Below are positions 50,608 to 58,830 of a stretch of 64,000 bases of DNA, one piece after another. The stretch comes from CBDDIP01 sp965279405 (GTDB taxonomy: Bacteria; Actinomycetota; Acidimicrobiia; Acidimicrobiales; Ilumatobacteraceae). The stretch is from positions 930,001-994,000 of the forward strand of contig OZ257157.1 of the NCBI GenBank assembly GCA_965279405.1, read 5' to 3'. Numbering within the stretch: position 1 is the first letter of the stretch; each line of letters opens with the position of its first letter. The notes below the pieces were generated by a model, which did no database searches, had not been told where the DNA came from, and saw only the letters and a program-made list of their open reading frames with translations. Made by a program: the position numbers and the translations under genes.

Positions 50608-51495
50608 TCAGGAGCGCAGGCCGAGGCGCCGAGCGACGGCGGCCAGCCGCTCGAGCTTGCCGTCGAGCGGGAGCGACCGTCGTTCGGCGTTGCTCCACAA
50701 CGCCTCCCACGGCACGATCAGATGATCGAACCCGAGGCTGAGCAACGTCTCCACCTCGGCGTCGTCGAACGGCGCCGACAAGCGCACGTGGAAGGCGAAG
50801 TCGTCGAGCCCGCCGCGCGCCACCTTGACCGCCTCACGGATGTCCTGCAGGCGGTCCACACCGAGGCCCGGCACGCCGTACCAACCGTCGCCGAGGCGAG
50901 CTGCGCGATCGATCGCCGGCGCGGTGAGCCCGCCGAAGACGATCGGGTAGCTGACGGGAAGCCGGTTGGTCATCACCGGCGGGAAGTCGTAGTGCTTGCC
51001 GTGGAACTCGGCAGGTCCGCCTCGCGCCAGCAGACGCAGCACCTCGACGATCTCCTCGAGCCGGCGGAACCGCGAGGCGAAGTTCACACCGACGAGCTCG
51101 AACTCCTCTTCCAACCAGCCAGCGCCGATGCCGAGGCGGAAGCGGCCATCGCCGATGGTCGCGGCCGTCGCCGCCGACACCGCCGTGTCCACGGGGTGGC
51201 GCAGCCCGGCGATGAGAACCCCCGGCGCGACCGACATCGAGGTCGTCGCGGCGAGCACCGCGCCGCACACGGTCCAGATGTCGTAGACCTCCGTGTCGTC
51301 GCGGATGATGTCGGCCTCGTGGTAGAGCCCGACGCGCTGCTGCACCGGGATGGCCATGTGCTCACCGATCCACAGATCGCGAAAACCCATCGCCTCCGCC
51401 GCCACGGCCAGTGGCACGTGCTCATCGGGCGAGTGCCCGAACAGGGCCAGCCCGTACCTCGTCGTCGTCGCTCCGCCGTGCACCATTCCGGTCAC
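50608..51495 (-). CDS. LLM-class F420-dependent-type oxidoreductase
   Basis: A 295-aa luciferase-like protein of the Rv2161c-type F420 group: WIGEHMAIPVQQ, VAPGVLIAGLRHP, RLGIGAGWLEEEFE and PIVFGGLTAPAIDRAARLGDG (two adjoining segments). It likely uses coenzyme F420 for a hydride transfer on a cofactor-activated substrate. GTG start overlaps the stop of the upstream CoA transferase by 4 bases, so it belongs to the CoA-transferase operon. Confidence 0.9.
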   Translation of the reverse strand: MTGMVHGGATTTRYGLALFGHSPDEHVPLAVAAEAMGFRDLWIGEHMAIPVQQRVGLYHEADIIRDDTEVYDIWTVCGAVLAATTSMSVAPGVLIAGLRHPVDTAVSAATAATIGDGRFRLGIGAGWLEEEFELVGVNFASRFRRLEEIVEVLRLLARGGPAEFHGKHYDFPPVMTNRLPVSYPIVFGGLTAPAIDRAARLGDGWYGVPGLGVDRLQDIREAVKVARGGLDDFAFHVRLSAPFDDAEVETLLSLGFDHLIVPWEALWSNAERRSLPLDGKLERLAAVARRLGLRS

Positions 51496-52679
51496 ACCAC
51501 TCCATCCCTTCGGAGCACGTCCAGCTCCGCGTCGTCGATCCCCACCGAGGCGAGCACCTCGCGGGTGTGGTCGCCGAGCATCGGTGGAGCATGGCGGATC
51601 TCGAACTGCCGGCCGGGCATGGTGAACCCTGGCCGGAAGCTGCGCACCGTGCCGTAGGCGTCGTGATGCGCCTCCACCACCATCTCGCGAGCGTGCAGGT
51701 GCTCGCTGCTGAGCAGCGCGTCGTCATCGAGGAGCACCGGCGAGGCGGGCACGTCGTTGGCGAGGAAGAGATCCATCCACTCCGCCAGCGGGCGCGTGGC
51801 GATCACGTCCTGGATCATGCCGCGCAGCTCGGTGTCGTAGTTGCCGTGATCCATAGGCATGTCGAACCGGGCGCGCTCGATCCACTCCTCGTGCTCGACC
51901 ACCCTGCAGAAGTTGCGCCAGAAGTGCGGCTCGATCGGCCCGATGAACACCACCTGATCGTCCGCCGTCCGGTACACGTTGTACCTCGGCGCGTTGCGCA
52001 CGTCGAGCGCGACCATCATCGGATCGACATCGTTCATCGTGTCCGCGAGCTCCATCGATTCGTGGATGGTCTCGTCCCACAGCGACACCTCGAGGTACTG
52101 GCCGGCGCCGGTTCTCGATCGCTGGAGGAGCGCGGCCAGCGTCGCCAGCGCCGCAGTCGTGCCGAAGGCGACGTTGCCGCGGATGCCGTTGTTCGGACCG
52201 AACTCCGGCCGACCGTCCACCCACTCGACCGCGAGGTGGCGGCTGGTGGCCATCATGTTGTAGCCGTGGGCGGGCATCATCCGCCACGGCCCCGTCTGAC
52301 CGAACGCCGAGATCTCGGTGTAGACGAGGTCGGGCTTGATCGCCGACAGCGTCGGGTAGTCCAGGCCGAGCCGTGTGAACGTGCCCGGCTTGGACACCTG
52401 CACCAGCGCGTCTGCCGTGTGCAGGAGGTCGTGGAAGATCTCGCGGCCACGATCGCTCTTGAGGTCGAGGCTGACGCTGCGCTTGTTGCGGTTCAACGCG
52501 AGGTACCCCGCGCTGACTCCGTTGCGCAGGGGTGGCAGGCCGCGCAGGTAGTCGCCGACACCGGGCGACTCGATCTTGATCACGTCGGCGCCGAGGTCGG
52601 CGAGCCACTGCGTGACGAACCCGGCATGGATCAAGCGCGTCAGGTCGAGGACGCGAAACCCTTCGAGCAACGGGTACAC
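51492..52679 (-). CDS. CaiB/BaiF family III CoA transferase
   Basis: A 395-aa class III CoA transferase exchanging CoA between acyl-CoA and a free acid. LADLGADVIKIESPG, the N-terminal FRVLDLT and the active-site segment GAGQYLEVSLWDETI retain the aspartate that forms the mixed anhydride in formyl-CoA transferase. GTG start 52679, 4 bases after the double-length CoA transferase. It probably activates or passes on the acid degraded by the cluster. Confidence 0.93.
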   Translation of the reverse strand: MYPLLEGFRVLDLTRLIHAGFVTQWLADLGADVIKIESPGVGDYLRGLPPLRNGVSAGYLALNRNKRSVSLDLKSDRGREIFHDLLHTADALVQVSKPGTFTRLGLDYPTLSAIKPDLVYTEISAFGQTGPWRMMPAHGYNMMATSRHLAVEWVDGRPEFGPNNGIRGNVAFGTTAALATLAALLQRSRTGAGQYLEVSLWDETIHESMELADTMNDVDPMMVALDVRNAPRYNVYRTADDQVVFIGPIEPHFWRNFCRVVEHEEWIERARFDMPMDHGNYDTELRGMIQDVIATRPLAEWMDLFLANDVPASPVLLDDDALLSSEHLHAREMVVEAHHDAYGTVRSFRPGFTMPGRQFEIRHAPPMLGDHTREVLASVGIDDAELDVLRRDGVV

Positions 52680-52683
52680 GCGG

Positions 52684-55029
52684 TCAGCTCGCTGCTTCTG
52701 CCGGTGGCGAAGGCGCGGTGTATGCGACGCACGCTCGCGTGGTCAACAGCTCCTCGACCGCCTCGGACGAGTAGCCGAGCTCGTCGAGCAGCTCCACCGT
52801 GTGCTCGCCGAGCATCGGGCCGTGGCCCTTGACGGCCGCCGGGGTGGCCGCCGGACGCACCAGCACGCCGATCTCGCGGAGCCAGCCCCACTGCGGATGG
52901 TGCTGCTCGATCACGCGCGACGTCTCGGTGAGCCACTCGTCCCAGAGCAGCTCGGGCATCAGTGGGTAGTCGATCGCGATCTCGCACGGCACGCCCGCGG
53001 CGTCGAGGCGGGCGAAGGCGTGCTCGGTCGTCAGCTCGGCGAAGGACTTCGTCAGCTCGTCGACCAGCCCGACGTCGTCGATCGCCGACTGCACGCCGAG
53101 CTCGACGGCGAGGCGAGTGAAGTCCGCAGCCTCGTGGCAGGCGATGCAGAGGTGGCCGTCGGACGTCGGGTAGAGCCGATGCAGTGGGTGCAACCCGTAC
53201 TGGTCGGCGTCGAGCACGAACGGACGATGCACGGTGCCGGCGGCATCGACGAAGTTGTGCGACGTGGCGAACAGCGCCGACCGCAGCTGCGGGCTCTCCA
53301 GCGCTTGCCCGCGGCCGGTCCGGTCGCGACAGACGATGGCCATCAGCACGGCAACCGCGCCGCCGAGACCGTTGTAGTAGTCCTCGTTGCCGATCACCCG
53401 GCGGACCGGCGGTTGCCCGTCGCCCGCACCTTCGAAGAAGTTGCCGACGAAGCCCGACAGCAGCGGAGCAAAGCTCTTCAAACCCGACTTCGGTCCCGAG
53501 GAACCGAAGCCCGGCAGGTAGCAGTAGACCAGCTCGGGACGCAGCGCCTTCAGCTGCTCGTACCCGATGCCGACCTTCTCCGCCTTTCCGGGGCGGAAGT
53601 TGTGCATGACCACGTCCGCCGTGGCCACCAGTTCGTGCACGGCGCGCAGTCCGGCAGGCGACTTGAGGTCGACGGCGATCGTGCGCTTGCCGCGCTGGGC
53701 GCCCTCGAACGGGTCCGGCAGCGGACGCATCGGATCGCCCTCGATCGCCTCGATCTTGATCACGTCGGCACCGAGGTCGGAGAGCAGCCGCGCCGCGTAC
53801 GGGCCGGCGAAGTAGGTGCTGAAGTCGAGGACGCGCACGCCGTCGAGCGGGTGCGCCAGCGCGCCCGGCTCGCCGACCACGTCGGGCTGAGGCGCGTGCT
53901 CGGCGAGGAGGTCGCCGAGGCGTCCGTCGTCGGCGCCCGGGATCGGTGCCGGCCTCATCGCGGCTCCCCCGCTGATGGCGTAGTCGATGCAGCGACCGAC
54001 CTGGCGAACGTGACCGAGCACCGGGTCGTCGAGATCGACGATGATGCCGTCGTGGACGACCTGGTCGTCGTCGAACACCTCGGTCGGCCGGAACACCGGG
54101 AGCGCAGCGAGGTCTGCGGCGTGGAACAGGCTCACCCACTCGGCGCGTGGCTTGGCTCCGAACGCCGCGGGTGCCAGGACGCGCGCGGCGTGGTACTCCT
54201 CGTCGTCGAGCGGCACGGAGGTCTCCAACCCGGGGATCTCTCGAACGCACTCGCCGATGCCGAGCAGGTCCATCGCCCGCTTGAAGCCGCCGGTGCCTCC
54301 GGTGTGGATGACGAGCCACTCACCATCGCCGCACTGGAACAGGTCGGTGATGATCCGACTGCGGCCGAACCCGAGGTCGGTGCCGGTGCGCGCCAGGTAC
54401 GACGCTCCGGCCTCGTTCCACCACCAGTTCATCGTGCTCAGGGCGAGCACCCCGTCGAGGATCGAGCTGTCCACGCGCTGGCCGCGCCCGGTCACGGCGC
54501 GGGCGCGCAACGAGGCGAGTGCTCCCATCGCGGTCAGCATCGCCGTGCTGTAGAGCGTGCTCGGATGGCCCAGGAAGTGCGGGCCGGGTCGAGGTCCGTC
54601 CTGCTCGGCCATCACCCCGAGCCGCGCCGCGAGGAGCGCCGGATCACCGGGACGATCCGACCAGGGCCCACCGCGGCCGTACGTCGAGATGGACGCCCGG
54701 ACGAGGCGCGGGAACGTCGCCGCGATCCGGTCGTCAGCGAGTCCGTAGCGCTGCTCCGCGAGCTCGTCGAACGCGTCGATCAGCACGTCGGCGCGCAGCA
54801 GCAAACGCTCGAACGTCGTGCGATCGTCGTCGGCGTCGAGGTCGAGGATCAGGCTCCACTTGTTCCGGTCCCACACGCTGTGCACATCCGACCACGGCGC
54901 CGAGGCGGCCTGCGGCGGCTCGACCTTGACGACGCGCGCGCCGTAGTCGGCGAGCACCATGGCGGCGATCGACCCCGGGCCGATCGGCGAGGCGTCGATG
55001 ACCAGCAGGCCCTCCAGGGGACCGGACAC
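52684..55029 (-). CDS. Double-length (fused) CaiB/BaiF CoA transferase
   Basis: A 781-aa protein made of two CaiB/BaiF domains in tandem (about 1-385 and 395-781), twice the normal family length. The first domain keeps the catalytic aspartate in GRGQRVDSSILDGV; in the second the corresponding segment reads GRGQALESPQLRSA, with arginine where the aspartate should be, while the second domain has the better LSDLGADVIKIEAIEGDP CoA loop. It may therefore be an intramolecular heterodimer with one active site. Class III transferases normally act as interlocked homodimers. GTG start 55029. Confidence 0.93.
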   Translation of the reverse strand: MSGPLEGLLVIDASPIGPGSIAAMVLADYGARVVKVEPPQAASAPWSDVHSVWDRNKWSLILDLDADDDRTTFERLLLRADVLIDAFDELAEQRYGLADDRIAATFPRLVRASISTYGRGGPWSDRPGDPALLAARLGVMAEQDGPRPGPHFLGHPSTLYSTAMLTAMGALASLRARAVTGRGQRVDSSILDGVLALSTMNWWWNEAGASYLARTGTDLGFGRSRIITDLFQCGDGEWLVIHTGGTGGFKRAMDLLGIGECVREIPGLETSVPLDDEEYHAARVLAPAAFGAKPRAEWVSLFHAADLAALPVFRPTEVFDDDQVVHDGIIVDLDDPVLGHVRQVGRCIDYAISGGAAMRPAPIPGADDGRLGDLLAEHAPQPDVVGEPGALAHPLDGVRVLDFSTYFAGPYAARLLSDLGADVIKIEAIEGDPMRPLPDPFEGAQRGKRTIAVDLKSPAGLRAVHELVATADVVMHNFRPGKAEKVGIGYEQLKALRPELVYCYLPGFGSSGPKSGLKSFAPLLSGFVGNFFEGAGDGQPPVRRVIGNEDYYNGLGGAVAVLMAIVCRDRTGRGQALESPQLRSALFATSHNFVDAAGTVHRPFVLDADQYGLHPLHRLYPTSDGHLCIACHEAADFTRLAVELGVQSAIDDVGLVDELTKSFAELTTEHAFARLDAAGVPCEIAIDYPLMPELLWDEWLTETSRVIEQHHPQWGWLREIGVLVRPAATPAAVKGHGPMLGEHTVELLDELGYSSEAVEELLTTRACVAYTAPSPPAEAAS

Positions 55030-55037
55030 GGCGCGCC

Positions 55038-56186
55038 TCAGGCTCCGGTCAGCGCGTCGGCGGGGACGACGAGCTGATGGCCGAAGAGCTGCTCCGCGTT
55101 CTCGTAGGTGATCATCGCCACCTCGTCGTCGGGCACGTCACGGAAGACCTCGGCCGCGTTCTCCTGCGTGTGCGGGAACGGCGTGTCGGCGTGCGGGTAG
55201 TCGGACTCCCACAGGATGTGATCGACGCGGAAGTCGTGCCGGTACTTGATGCCGACCGGCTCCTCGATCATGCAGAACCACATGTTGCGCAGGCACACCT
55301 CGGAGGGCATCAGGTCGTTCGAGTCGTGCGACCAGAGGTGACGCTCGTACTGCCGGTCGGCACGCTCCATGGCAGCGGGCACCCAGCCGATGCCGCCCTC
55401 TGACCAGACGAGCTTGATGTCGGGGAAGCGCCGCGGGATCGGCGACATCATCATGTTGATCGACGCCAGCGCTGCACCGGCGAACGACACCGACGCGAAC
55501 GTGACGATCATCGGCGTGTCCGGCGGCGGTACCGACGTCGCCCCGGAGGAGCCGATGTGCATGCACACCGGCAGACCGGCCTCTTCGGCGATCGAGAAGA
55601 CGGGATCCCAGTAGCCGTTGGCGTCGTGCAACGAGGGCAATCCGAGCGGCGTCGTGTTCTCGACGAAGCACAGCGCCTTGGCGCCCTTGGCGATGCACCG
55701 TTCGATCTCGGCGCGGGCCAGCACGGGGTCCCACAGCTGGCAGATCACCATCGGCACGAACATGTCGGGATCGGCAGCGCACCATTCGTCGAGCACGAAG
55801 TCGTTCCACGCCCGCACGCACACGTCGGCGAGATCCTTGTCCTTGAAGAACGGGAACAGCGCGCCGCCGAACCGCGGCAGCGTCGGGAAGTTGACGCTGG
55901 CGTAGATCCCCTGCGAGCGCAGGTCCTTGGCGCGCAGCACGGGGTCGTAGCAAGCAGGACGCATGTCGTCGAAGCGGATCGGCTCGACGTTCCACTCCTC
56001 ACGCGGCTTGCCGACGACCGCGTTGGTGCCCATGGTCGTCACCCGCTGGTCCTCGTACGCCCACCACTGACGCACCCCGTCGTCCTCGACGTGTGGGGCG
56101 AGGTCGCGGTACTTCGCCGGGACACGCGACGACCACACGTCGGCGGGCTCGATGATGTGATCGTCCACACTGAAGAACTGGTACAT
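55038..56186 (-). CDS. Amidohydrolase 2 family metal-dependent hydrolase/decarboxylase
   Basis: A 382-aa TIM-barrel protein of the PF04909 family (ACMSD/salicylate decarboxylase type). VDDHIIEPADVW holds the first metal ligands, PVCMHIGSSG the barrel histidine and ILWESDYPHADTPFPH the C-terminal Asp and His. Members hydrolyse or decarboxylate aromatic or ring-derived acids. I start at ATG 56186, giving MYQFFSVDDH; a start at 56237 would run through the promoter. First gene of a leftward operon with two CoA transferases and an F420-type oxidoreductase, controlled by the operator it shares with the divergent TetR gene. Confidence 0.93.
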   Translation of the reverse strand: MYQFFSVDDHIIEPADVWSSRVPAKYRDLAPHVEDDGVRQWWAYEDQRVTTMGTNAVVGKPREEWNVEPIRFDDMRPACYDPVLRAKDLRSQGIYASVNFPTLPRFGGALFPFFKDKDLADVCVRAWNDFVLDEWCAADPDMFVPMVICQLWDPVLARAEIERCIAKGAKALCFVENTTPLGLPSLHDANGYWDPVFSIAEEAGLPVCMHIGSSGATSVPPPDTPMIVTFASVSFAGAALASINMMMSPIPRRFPDIKLVWSEGGIGWVPAAMERADRQYERHLWSHDSNDLMPSEVCLRNMWFCMIEEPVGIKYRHDFRVDHILWESDYPHADTPFPHTQENAAEVFRDVPDDEVAMITYENAEQLFGHQLVVPADALTGA

Positions 56187-56238
56187 GAGGCCCCCAAGAC
56201 CGATCCACCGCGGCACCCAGCTGCGGCCACTGGTCAAC

Positions 56239-56268
56239 AGAGTACCGATTGTTTGGCTGACCAGTCAA
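56239..56268 (-). promoter_or_regulatory. Amidohydrolase-operon promoter with shared TetR operator
   Basis: Minus-strand -35 TTGACT (56263-56268), 18-base spacer, -10 TACTCT (56239-56244). The operator TTGGCTGACCAGTCAA (56253-56268) covers the -35 box. On the plus strand TACCAT (56284-56289) may be the -10 of the TetR gene. Confidence 0.7.
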
Positions 56269-56310
56269 GAAGCCAGAACGCGCTACCATCACCCGTGCCA
56301 TGATCGTCTC

Positions 56311-56934
56311 GTGCCCGAAGGATCCAAGTCCGCCCGCACCCGACAGCGCCTGTTGGATGCGGGAGCGCGGCTCTTCCGCGAGCGCGGCTACGCCGGCACC
56401 CGGCTCAGCGACATCGCCGAAGCAGCCGGCATCCAGACCGGCAGCATGTACTACTACTTCGCCTCTCGCGAGGAGCTCGTGCTCGAGATCCTCCGGGTCG
56501 GCGTCGACAACGCGTGGGTGGTGGTCGACGCCGCGCTGTCGGCACTGCCGGACGGCGCGTCGCCCGGCGACCGTCTGCACGCGGCCATCCGCGCTCACGT
56601 CACGTTGGTGCTGGAGACGAGCGACTACGCCTCCGCACACCCGCGCATCGTCGGCGAGGTGCCGACGCAGGTGCGCGAGCAGCACATGGCGGTGCAGCGC
56701 GCCTACGGCGACCACTGGCACGCGCTCCTGGTCGACGCGCGCGACGTCGGCGCCATCGATCCGGCGCTCGACCTGTTCGTCGCTCGCCTCCTGGTGTTCT
56801 CGGCGATGAACGGCCTGGCCGACTGGCACCGATCGACGGATCCGGCCGACGTCGCACGGGTCGCGGAGCAGACGGCGACGACGTTGACGCGCGGCCTCGC
56901 CCCCGACCGGCCGACGCCCGAGGAGGAAGCGTGA
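56311..56934 (+). CDS. TetR-family regulator, candidate master of the catabolic regulon
   Basis: A 207-aa TetR protein: helix-turn-helix RERGYAGTRLSDIAEAAGI followed by QTGSMYYYFASREEL, then a ligand-binding domain ending in an alanine/proline-rich tail. GTG 56311 puts the DNA-binding domain at the usual place. It is divergent from the amidohydrolase operon, and the intergenic operator TTGGCTGACCAGTCAA recurs before the acyl-CoA dehydrogenase and cupin genes, so it is the best candidate regulator of all three (inference). Stop overlaps the SnoaL-like gene start by 4 bases. Confidence 0.92.
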   Translation: MPEGSKSARTRQRLLDAGARLFRERGYAGTRLSDIAEAAGIQTGSMYYYFASREELVLEILRVGVDNAWVVVDAALSALPDGASPGDRLHAAIRAHVTLVLETSDYASAHPRIVGEVPTQVREQHMAVQRAYGDHWHALLVDARDVGAIDPALDLFVARLLVFSAMNGLADWHRSTDPADVARVAEQTATTLTRGLAPDRPTPEEEA

Positions 56935-57320
56935 CCACACAGGCCAACATCGACATCGTGGTCGCCGCGCTCGACGCGGCCTCGAGCGGCGACGGCGCCG
57001 CGCAGCTGGGCTGCTACACCGACGACGCCGTGATCGAGGTCGTCCTGTCCGACCGGCGCTTCGCCGGCAGCGAGCAGCTGCGTGCGCTGTTCACGATGGC
57101 GTACGAGCAGTTCCCGATCCGCATCACGATCGACGAGATCGTGCCGTGCGCCGAGCCCGACCAGCTCGTCGTCGAGCTGCACGCCGACGGCGTCGTAATG
57201 GCGACGGGCAAGACGTTCACCAAGCGCTACATCTCCCGCTTCTGGCTGCGCGACGGCGCCATCTGCCGGCAGCGGGAGTTCTTCGACCCGGCGGCGATGG
57301 CCGCCGCCATGGAACCCTGA
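56931..57320 (+). CDS. SnoaL/NTF2-like protein
   Basis: A 129-aa cone-fold protein of the SnoaL-like/NTF2 superfamily (NIDIVVAALDAASSGD, YTDDAVIEV, ISRFWLRDGAICRQREF). Such proteins are isomerases, cyclases or hydrolases acting on small hydrophobic substrates or are mere binding proteins; the catalytic type cannot be decided. GTG start with AGGAGG just upstream, 4-base overlap with the TetR gene. Confidence 0.85.
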   Translation: MTTQANIDIVVAALDAASSGDGAAQLGCYTDDAVIEVVLSDRRFAGSEQLRALFTMAYEQFPIRITIDEIVPCAEPDQLVVELHADGVVMATGKTFTKRYISRFWLRDGAICRQREFFDPAAMAAAMEP

Positions 57321-57337
57321 GCACACGAGGACCAGTG

Positions 57338-57508
57338 ATGAGCCAGCCAGACGCCAGCCTGCCGGAACCCAATCAAATGGGCAAGCGCTACGAGTGCCCG
57401 ACCTGCGGGCTCGCCGTGATCGTCGCCAAGAAGGGCGCCGGACGCGTGACGTGCCACGGCGCGGCGATGACGATGCAGACCAGCAAGCCGTTGCCGTCGT
57501 CGGACTGA
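57338..57508 (+). CDS. Desulforedoxin-like mini-protein, variant metal site
   Basis: A 56-aa protein with YECPTCGLAVIVAKKG and, 15 residues later, TCHGAAM. This is the desulforedoxin layout (CxxC then CCGxPM) except that the second cysteine of the CC pair is histidine. It could bind iron or zinc with a Cys3-His site. ATG 57338, 7 bases after ACGAGG, 17 bases after the SnoaL-like gene. Probably a small electron carrier or a metal-stabilised subunit in the catabolic operon. Confidence 0.78.
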   Translation: MSQPDASLPEPNQMGKRYECPTCGLAVIVAKKGAGRVTCHGAAMTMQTSKPLPSSD

Positions 57509-57540
57509 CGCGAGCGAACCGACAGAGAGGAACGATCCAG

Positions 57541-57681
57541 ATGTCACCGATCAAGACGGGCGCACGGTTGCGCTGCGAGGAATGCAAGAGCGAGGTGATC
57601 GCGCTCACTGCGGCCGACGCCGAGCTGACGTGTTGCGGCGCGCCGATGGTCGCCGTCGGGCCGGGCGCACCGAAGCGCTGA
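57541..57681 (+). CDS. Desulforedoxin-like mini-protein, complete Cys4 site
   Basis: A 46-aa protein with RCEECKSEVIAL and LTCCGAPM, the full Cys4 rubredoxin-type iron site of desulforedoxin and of desulfoferrodoxin N-domains, and the same length as free desulforedoxin. ATG 57541 with AGAGAGGAA upstream. It is a tandem relative of the 56-aa protein 32 bases before it. Desulforedoxin is best known from anaerobes, so the pair in an aerobic-type catabolic cluster is notable. Convergent with the VOC gene. Confidence 0.8.
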   Translation: MSPIKTGARLRCEECKSEVIALTAADAELTCCGAPMVAVGPGAPKR

Positions 57682-57697
57682 CGGACGGAGTCGCAGT

Positions 57698-58495
57698 TCA
57701 GTTGATCGTGGGCGACACGTCGGTGGCGCCGTCGTCGACGCCCATCGACTCGAGCAGCGAACCGGCCTCGTGCACGGGCATCAGCGTGATCGGCACGCCG
57801 TGCAGGCCGGGCTTGCCGTAGAACACCTCGGGCATCCCGCCCGGGGTGGTGAACTCGAAGCTGATGACGGCTCCGAGCGCGGCCATCCGCGCCTTCGTTG
57901 CGTCGAGGTCCTCCACCTGCACCGCGAAGCCGCTGATCGGCCAGTTCCACAGCTGCTCGATGTCGATCTGCGGGTCCATGCGACCGATGAACTCGATCCC
58001 GTCCTCGCCGAGCGCGACACGGATCCGCATGTTGTCCACATCGAACACCTGCAGCGCGATCCCGACGACCTCGGCGAGGTCGGCGGATGCGGCGTGGATG
58101 TCCTCGACGGCGAGCACGGCTCGGTCGAAGCGGCTTGCCCCCACCTCGGCGTGCGCGTTGCCGGCACCCTCGGCAAGGTGCACCGGGATGCCGTGGAAGT
58201 CGACGGCGAGCACGCCGTCGGCGCCCGGCGACACGGTGATGCCGCGCTCGGCCAACAGCTGCTCGACGACGCCGACGTCGTCGACGACGACCGCGACGTC
58301 GGCCAGCGGGCCGGGGATCGCACCGGCTCCCCTGGCGACGATGCACACCACCTCGCTGTCGGCAGCCGGCACGCCGAGCGTGGGGTGCGTGATCCGCTCG
58401 AACTCGATCGCGAACGCCGACGCGAAGTCGGCTGCCGCCTGGTCGAGGTCGTCGACCTGGACGGTGACCCGCCCGATCCGTCGCAAGCTCATCAT
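57698..58495 (-). CDS. VOC (glyoxalase/dioxygenase fold) protein
   Basis: A 265-aa protein with two vicinal-oxygen-chelate modules (about 5-118 and 125-240). IGRVTVQVDDLDQAAADF and SGFAVQVEDLDATKARM begin matching halves, and EFTTPGGMPEVFYGKPG resembles dioxygenase-type VOC ends. Some metal-ligand positions appear substituted, so the activity (isomerase, lyase or dioxygenase) is open. Start at 58495 overlaps the upstream gene by 4 bases. Confidence 0.88.
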   Translation of the reverse strand: MMSLRRIGRVTVQVDDLDQAAADFASAFAIEFERITHPTLGVPAADSEVVCIVARGAGAIPGPLADVAVVVDDVGVVEQLLAERGITVSPGADGVLAVDFHGIPVHLAEGAGNAHAEVGASRFDRAVLAVEDIHAASADLAEVVGIALQVFDVDNMRIRVALGEDGIEFIGRMDPQIDIEQLWNWPISGFAVQVEDLDATKARMAALGAVISFEFTTPGGMPEVFYGKPGLHGVPITLMPVHEAGSLLESMGVDDGATDVSPTIN

Positions 58496-58830
58496 CTGCT
58501 CCTGTCTCGTTGGGCGCGATCACCTCGCGCGCTGAGGAACCACACCGTCGGCGGCGCCGCGAACGCGTCGGTGTCGGGCATCGCCGGACGCGCCAGCGTC
58601 AGCGCGGCGAGGACGTCATCGAGGCGGTCGGCGTCGATCTCGTAGATCGCCGTGCAACGACCCGAAACGTCCGCACCATCGGGACCACGGACCACCTCGT
58701 AGCGCTGCGCGGCGACGATGCCCTCGACCTGCGTGACGCGAGCGAGGTGGTCGTCGTACCACCGCTCCAGCTCGTCCTCACGTCCCGGCACGGCTTCGTA
58801 GGCCACCACCATCAGGTGCCGGGCGCTCAC
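58492..58830 (-). CDS. Dimeric alpha/beta-barrel (EthD-like) protein
   Basis: A 112-aa protein of the ferredoxin-like dimeric barrel type: HLMVVAYEAVPGREDELERWYDDHL resembles the start of EthD and related small proteins (seen as two segments), followed by VVRGPDGADVSGRCTAIYEID. Such proteins assist in degradation or act as small monooxygenases. GTG 58830 overlaps the permease stop by 4 bases; VOC follows with another overlap, so all belong to the transporter operon. Confidence 0.82.
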   Translation of the reverse strand: MSARHLMVVAYEAVPGREDELERWYDDHLARVTQVEGIVAAQRYEVVRGPDGADVSGRCTAIYEIDADRLDDVLAALTLARPAMPDTDAFAAPPTVWFLSARGDRAQRDRSR

